DNA of 64,000 nt from Atherix ibis (lineage: Eukaryota; Arthropoda; Insecta; Diptera; Athericidae), in contig OY282607.1 of NCBI GenBank assembly GCA_958298945.1, forward strand, positions 75,012,868 to 75,076,867, given 5' to 3'. The notes under the pieces are model-generated. The model was not told where the DNA came from and did no database searches. It saw only the letters and a program-made list of their open reading frames with translations. Below are positions 58,928 through 64,000 of the stretch, piece after piece; the stretch's first letter is position 1; each line of letters opens with the position of its first letter. The translations under genes and the position numbers were made by a program.

Positions 58928-59491
58928 ATGGATAAAGACGAATTTCGTGTATTGATAAAGCATTGCTTTTTGATGAAAAAAAATACAGTGGAAACCAAAG
59001 CATGGTTTGACAAACGTTATCCGGACTCTGCTCCAGCTATTTCAACTGTGGAATATTGGTTTCGTCAATTTCGAACTGGTCGTACGAGCACAGTTGATGC
59101 AGAACGCAGTGGACGCCCAAAAGAGGTGGTTACGGCAGAAAACATCAAAAAAATCCACAAAATAATTTTAAATGACCATAAAGTGAAGTTGAGCGAGATA
59201 GCTGAGACTCTGAAGATATCGAAAGAGCGTGTTGGACATATCGTGCATGAATATTTGGACATGCAAAAGCTGTGTGCAAAGTGGGTGCCGCGTGAGCTCA
59301 CTGTGGACCAAAAACAACAACGTGTTGATGATTCTGAGCAGTGTTTGGAGCTGTTCAAGCGCAATAAACCCGAATTTTGGTCCACAGTGAGCTCACGTGG
59401 AACCGAATCCAAAGCGTGGAAAGACGCAACAGTCGGCTGGCAAGGTGATGGCGTCTGTATTTTGGGATGCGCATGGTATAATATTCATTGA
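58928..59491 (+). pseudogene. Irritans-type mariner transposase, N-terminal part (187 codons)
   Basis: The ATG at 58928 starts MDKDEFRVLIKHCFLMKKNT, then two HTH motifs (TKAWFDKRYPDSAPAISTVE, YWFRQFRTG; KLSEIAETLKISKERVGHIV), the linker SGRPKEVVTAENIKKIHKII, and the conserved KLCAKWVPRELTVDQKQQRV. After KPEF the normal YVTMDETW block with the first catalytic Asp is gone, replaced by WSTVSSRGT encoded by an inverted copy of upstream bases (59375-59400). Beyond it, the frame is shifted: QSAGKVMASVFWDAHGIIF is present in another phase at 59430-59488. The frame ends at TGA 59489-59491. Confidence 0.9.
59288..59400. repeat. 26-bp inverted duplication inside the mariner (61-base loop)
   Basis: 59288-59313 (CCGCGTGAGCTCACTGTGGA then CCAAAA) is matched in reverse complement at 59375-59400 with one difference in 26. 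The left arm encodes normal transposase (PRELTVDQK); the right arm stands where the first catalytic Asp block should be. Confidence 0.92.
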
Positions 59492-59515
59492 CTATCTCCA
59501 GAAGGGACAGCGTTA

Positions 59516-59881
59516 TTGGATCGTTTGAAGAAAGAAATCGCTCAGAAACGGCCTCATTTGAAGAAGAAAAAAGTGTTGTTTCACCAAGACAATGCACCGT
59601 GTCACAAGTCGATGAAAACGATGGTCACACTTAATGAATTAGGCTACAAATTGCTTCCCCATCCACCGTATTCTCCAGATCTGGCCCCCAGCGACTTTTT
59701 CCTGTTTGCAGACCTCAAGAGAATGCTCGCTGGCAAGAAATTTAAGACCGATGATGAAGTGATTGCCGAAACTGAGGCCTATTTTGAGGCAAAACCGAAA
59801 GAGTACTATAAAAATGGTATCGAAAAGTTGGAAGATCGCTATAATCGCTGTATCGCCCTCGAAGGCAACTATGTTGAATAA
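59516..59881 (+). pseudogene. Irritans-type mariner transposase, C-terminal part (121 codons)
   Basis: In the same phase as the N-terminal frame. It carries the second catalytic Asp (Asp25, FHQDNAPCHKS) and the third (Asp60, YSPDLAPSDFFLF), with 34 residues between them, the DD34D spacing. It ends with the family-typical RYNRCIALEGNYVE. About ten residues normally before DRLK (after the DYLEKGKT block) are missing. Confidence 0.9.
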
Positions 59882-59951
59882 TAAAAATGAATTTTGCAAA
59901 AAAAAATATTTTTACTGTGTTAAATTTATAAACTTTTCAGCCGAACTGTTA

Positions 59952-61715
59952 AGTTGTGTTTTTAATTTTAAAAAGAACAGACGGAATCGTATTATTATTA
60001 CGATTATAATTTCGGTAGCTGTGAAATATTTAAGTAGGTTAAAACTCTTTGACTAATTTGACTAACTCTTTTTGATCAACATTTTTTTATTATGATTAAT
60101 CAAGCAATCTTTATATATTTTGAGAATTCTTTCTAATTAACTATAGACATTTTTATTTAGAGCAAACATGCTCAAAGATCGGAATTTCTATTTATATAAA
60201 GGAACAAATCCCATTTTCATAATTAAAAAAGCATCTGCATACATACTTCTCCTCTAACCTATATGAGCATTTATCATATATACGAGTACTAAGTATATGT
60301 TAAGTACAACAAAGAAGAGGTTTCCTCCATCTTACATTTTTATTTAATAAAATAAATATATAATGTATATGAAATTTATTATGATTAAGAGAAAATTACA
60401 AAATAGGGCTTTGAAAGATATAGTACATTTTGTTAATTTTTTGTGTCATTTTAATATAAGCTTTTTGTACTGCTTTTATTATTTACTATTAAAATTTTAT
60501 TTTCTTTAACATATTTAGGTGCTTAATATTGTAAGAAATCGTAGAAAATATTAGAAAATTAATGAAAAAAAAAACATTGAAAATAGGAAAAAAAATATTT
60601 TAATAATGATATGGTAGTAAAAAAAAAAAAATATCATATCCATAAAATGGATGTAAAATTCCAATTAACTCGAGTATGTTTCATCTTAATAAAAATCTGT
60701 AAATCCCCGTTTAAAAGAAATGATGTTAGGAGAAACGGGGAGCTACGCGAATAATATATGTACGCATACAACCTGATTTAAATATTTGAGGTTTAAGTGG
60801 TAAAATATATGATGGATGTGTTATAAAGAACAGCACCGATATAATTTATTAAAATTCTAACTGAAGAAAAAATAAATAATTTCTGGCAGAAGTTTCAGTG
60901 GCCAAAGAGAAGTTTCAGCGGCCAAAAAATGTATATCAGGAGCAAAGAATATCAAATGATAACGAGAACTTTATAGCATATAATTAGGCGCTCTTATTTC
61001 AGTTCTCAATTCGCTGTAGATAAAAAGCTCAGGTGGGGAATATTAGTTTGTGAACTGGTGGGGCTGAACTGAACAATTTTCTAAAGCTCTGAGAGAAGTG
61101 GTCGTCGGCCAGTTCGAACAGTTCTTTTTCTTTTGGATTTTATTCTACACTTTTTATTTGTCTGATTTCAATTTCTATTCGGATCAACACGAAGGGCTGT
61201 AGATGGAGATGTGATTTGATTCCAGTCCACACAATTTCGCCCTTCAAGAGAAATTCCATCTTGGTGTAATTGAAAAATTAATTCAATTTCCTGATTTCAG
61301 TTTCCAATTGTTCTCTTTGTATCTATACCAATTGCATTTGAAATGATTTTGAACTGCTCGCAAAATACAAATATAAAAACATATCCGAAAATCTATTCCA
61401 TCTTTAATAGAAAGGACCAGTGCCCGTTAACCTTCTATCAAAGATGATATTTTGATAAAGAATATATGATAATATCGTCTGTTTTTTCAATCAATAATTG
61501 ATTTTTCCAACTAGAAATTTTTGTATTCAATTTAGAAATAAAATAAAAATGTCCAATTGAATTAGATAAATGCCTTTTTCAGCATTAAAAGGGTGGAAAT
61601 TATGGTACAGATGTATAAACCTTGAATAAGTATAGAATATTTATAAAAAATCTATTGAACCCTCGTTATAAAGTGTAAAGAGCTTAAGAAAAAAAAAATT
61701 TCTGAATTTCATATA
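59952..61715. other. AT-rich spacer, partly GC-richer, without recognisable gene
   Basis: 60760-61370 is less AT-rich and may include old element sequence, but no motif is recognisable. It contains a 20-bp tandem repeat (AGAAGTTTCAGTGGCCAAAG and AGAAGTTTCAGCGGCCAAAA) at about 60888-60927. Confidence 0.45.
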
Positions 61716-61719
61716 AGAT

Positions 61720-62520
61720 GTGGCAGGAAAGTCGTGATACTGGCATTACTGAAAAAGATACGGCAACACTGCAAGAAGACTGAATCTCCAATGGCTCATA
61801 CGTTAGTCCGTCCTACACGTGCAGTCCCAAGCTTCAACCTCGTCCGGTAACTTCCTGATCTCATATGAAGCGTAATAAGTGAAGTTGTGTTTTTGTGATG
61901 GGTTAGGAAACTTGAAATAGCGAAATTTGTAGAAATGATGTGACATCAAATTTTGTAGTATGTGTAAGATTGGTGAATCCACGACTTTGACTTAAAAAAA
62001 CGTATAACAAGCCCATTGGGGAAAATTTCTTATAAAAATAAAGTATTTTTAGAAAATTGTTGATAATGTGGAGCGATTGTGGGCTCTGGCTAGATCAGGC
62101 ATTCGATTAGCAGTGAGTTAAATTTGAATAGTTTTACCATTCATTAGATTTTTACTCAAGAATTGGTCATGAGAAACGTGTATGCCAAGATGCTGCCAAA
62201 AATCCTCACGATTGAACGTAAAGACAGTCGGAACAATGTGTGCCTTGACCGTCTCGACAGAACTGAAAATTCAGTAGTGTGATTACTGGTGCCCGAAATT
62301 AAAAAAACTCATAAAAGAGCGTTATTTTTGTACGGTCGATAATATCCGAAGGAGTGTAATGGAGGAGCTAATAGCGATTCCAGTTGAAGCCTGTCATTAC
62401 TGCAATGAAGAGTGTAATGGCTGATTTATAGCTGCCCAACGAAATTAGTTTAAATGATATACTAATGTTTTATGATAATTAATTAAAGTGGTTGAAAAAA
62501 AAGTCTCATTACTTTTCAGC
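61720..62520 (+). pseudogene. DD34D mariner relic, heavily decayed
   Basis: The clearest piece is ELVMRNVYAKMLPKILT (62160-62216; usual form ELGMRKVCAKMVPKNLT), followed by a CLDRLDR segment (cf. CQDLLDRLEEDPE). Then VDNIRRSVMEELIAIPVEAC and HYCNEE (about 62337-62415) match the C-terminal region (cf. V..ALK.IP...F..C...WK). An AAQRNYFEGD-like tail is decayed at 62430-62460. The right end AAGTCTCATTACTTTTCAGC (about 62500-62520) fits a mariner terminal repeat. No catalytic Asp is identifiable. Confidence 0.65.
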
Positions 62521-62524
62521 TACA

Positions 62525-64000
62525 CTGTTTTAATATAATGGACAAACTGTAGGGCCTAGAATTTAATAGACACTAATTAACCTCATAGAACTTAATTTTA
62601 AAAGTCGATGCTGTTTTGATTAAAGCATTTTAATTAAAGATAAAGATTTTTTTATACAATAATCGTATTCATATATACATAGTTTGCCAAATTTCCAGAA
62701 TATTTTGTTTTAATGCATCCATACTGATAAAATTATCCTAACCAAACAACTAAGCATTTCAATTTTTAAAAATTTAATTTTTGTTTTTGTTAAGGTCAAA
62801 ATTATAGTAAAATAGTTCTTGTTTTTTTTTTAACTGACTTATAGTCTACAATTGTACAAGCGAGAACATGTATATATTCCGTATTTTGCCACTGTTAAAG
62901 TGCAATAATACTTTCTTATATCAAAGCAATTTATATAAGCTTTGCAGAAAAAAATTTGCTAATAAATTAGCAGACGACTAAACTCAAATCCGGTACCGAA
63001 ATATGGAAATAGAAATTCTCGGTATCCTCAGAACTGTCTATTCTCAGATCCGCTTTTAAAGTGGTAGTCAAATCCTCAGGATGGTTAGTGGGTCAATTAT
63101 TTTCAAATGTTTGTTTGATTGATTATATTTTGATAATGATAAATTGTGCTTGAAGACTTCTGTGGCTAAATGGTGAGAAAATACATATTGAAGTATTATA
63201 TTGGTAAGCACATCTTGCAAAATAGTGTCCTTAGATGACAACGGATTGTGTTTATTGAGTCATGTGGGTTACTTCCAACTAAAAGTAGCTTCAACCACGT
63301 CGATCATGTGCTGACAGAGTATTGCCAGTTTTCTAATTTGATAACTAATAAATACATTCAAATGGAAATATCGATAAGAATTCGATAAGGATTATTCAAT
63401 AATGTATGAAACAATTACTAGGGTTTATTTTTAAAAAGGAAAAAGGATAAATAATTAAATATCGGAGAAAATATCTGAAAGATATAAATGCACAGTCAGG
63501 GATTAAGATGGGAAATCTAATTAAATGGTGATTATAGCTACTAAGTGACTATATCGCTAAGCGTTCCCAAAACTTACATTTGCAATTGGATTTACCTTTT
63601 TATTCTATTTGGATTAAGATAAAACAAACAATTATTGCAAAATTAACAGATCTGTGAAATCGAATTATGCAGAAAATGTTTATGGAAAGGGAAAGCTGTT
63701 GTATAGAATAGATTGCAAAAAACGACGGGAACAGTTCGACTTGCGTTACAGGTGCTTTGATTATTTTGTTGAGTAATCCATCAACATGATATTATTTCGT
63801 TACTTATAAGAATGATAATAATGGTGCACTAAACATCACAGGCAGGCATCATAATTATAATATATAAAATATATAGGAATAAAATTGCAACGTGAGTTAC
63901 AGGTGCAGTTTGCTTCAAAATTTTAAAATAACAAACAGAAATTTTGTTATACTTGGAAATATGTACTATTGGCTTTGGTTCGTAATTAAATATATAAGTT
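62525..64000. other. AT-rich spacer without recognisable gene
   Basis: No coding motif is seen on either strand to the end of the window. Confidence 0.5.

Larger units (their letters stand above)
58753..59949 (+). mobile_element. Irritans/Himar-like DD34D mariner
   Basis: 1197 bp flanked by TA (58751-58752 and 59950-59951). Terminal repeats start ACAGTTCGCCTGAAAAGTTT and, inverted at the right, ACAGTTCGGCTGAAAAGTTT. The coding region is 58928-59881 in one overall frame with one internal stop, and the central region is damaged (see below). GC content is well above the surroundings, and the two ends match in nearly all positions, so this is one of the younger elements here. Confidence 0.92.

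Noticed and set aside
1..64000. tRNA, rRNA, CRISPR arrays, prokaryotic promoters or phage-like systems
   Set aside because: No cloverleaf, rRNA core or regularly spaced repeat array seen; composition, splice sites and element types are animal nuclear.

Overview
This is a window from an animal, almost certainly insect, nuclear genome; the element content and base composition suggest a fly. It is very AT-rich. It holds one host gene I can support, a SoxE transcription factor (Sox100B in Drosophila), on the + strand in three coding exons: 2700-2947, 26203-26349 and 33281-34349. Spliced, these give a 487-residue protein with the SoxE dimerisation segment, a complete HMG box and a Ser/Thr/Gln/His-rich C-terminal half. 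Both introns are phase 2 with GT/AG ends. The second splits the HMG box just after its conserved Trp. Intron 1 is about 23.3 kb and intron 2 about 6.9 kb.

Almost everything else with recognisable coding content is dead transposable element. (a) Tc1/mariner elements of the DD41D (rosa-like) type occur near 7.7-9.0, 14.4-15.1, 21.8-22.0, 29.7-30.4, 36.5-37.3, 41.4-42.6, 45.06-45.8 and 49.9-50.3 kb. (b) DD34D mariners include an irritans/Himar-like copy at 58.75-59.95 kb, two copies of a shared-deletion family at 46.5-47.4 and 53.5-54.2 kb, and a worn relic at 61.7-62.5 kb. (c) Tc1/Tc3-like relics lie near 4.5, 17.0 and 46.0-46.5 kb. (d) Non-LTR retrotransposons are present. One CR1/Jockey-like family is at 1-870 and 22.3-23.0 kb. 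A Jockey-like family is at 13.9, 25.4, 27.6, 30.4-32.8, 38.9 and 39.9-44.2 kb. A third type of reverse transcriptase lies near 52.8-53.3 kb. No transposase or reverse transcriptase reads as one open frame.

Layout: 0-2.7 kb is a LINE relic followed by a GC-richer stretch that probably holds the SoxE promoter. 2.7-34.4 kb is the SoxE gene, with its introns packed with element relics. 34.4-64 kb is downstream DNA in which elements are stacked, for example a DD41D element inside the endonuclease region of a Jockey-like element at 41.4 kb. I found no RNA genes, CRISPR arrays, bacterial-style operons or second host gene.

The most interesting signals are rearrangements rather than a new gene system: two hairpin-forming inverted duplications inside dead elements (320-388 and 59288-59400) that look like template-switch scars; a 248-bp internal LINE fragment bracketed by perfect 21-bp direct repeats (27613-27902); a pair of mariners sharing internal deletions; a duplicated gag segment whose two copies have each lost a different zinc ligand; and a long imperfect hairpin at 58323-58415.
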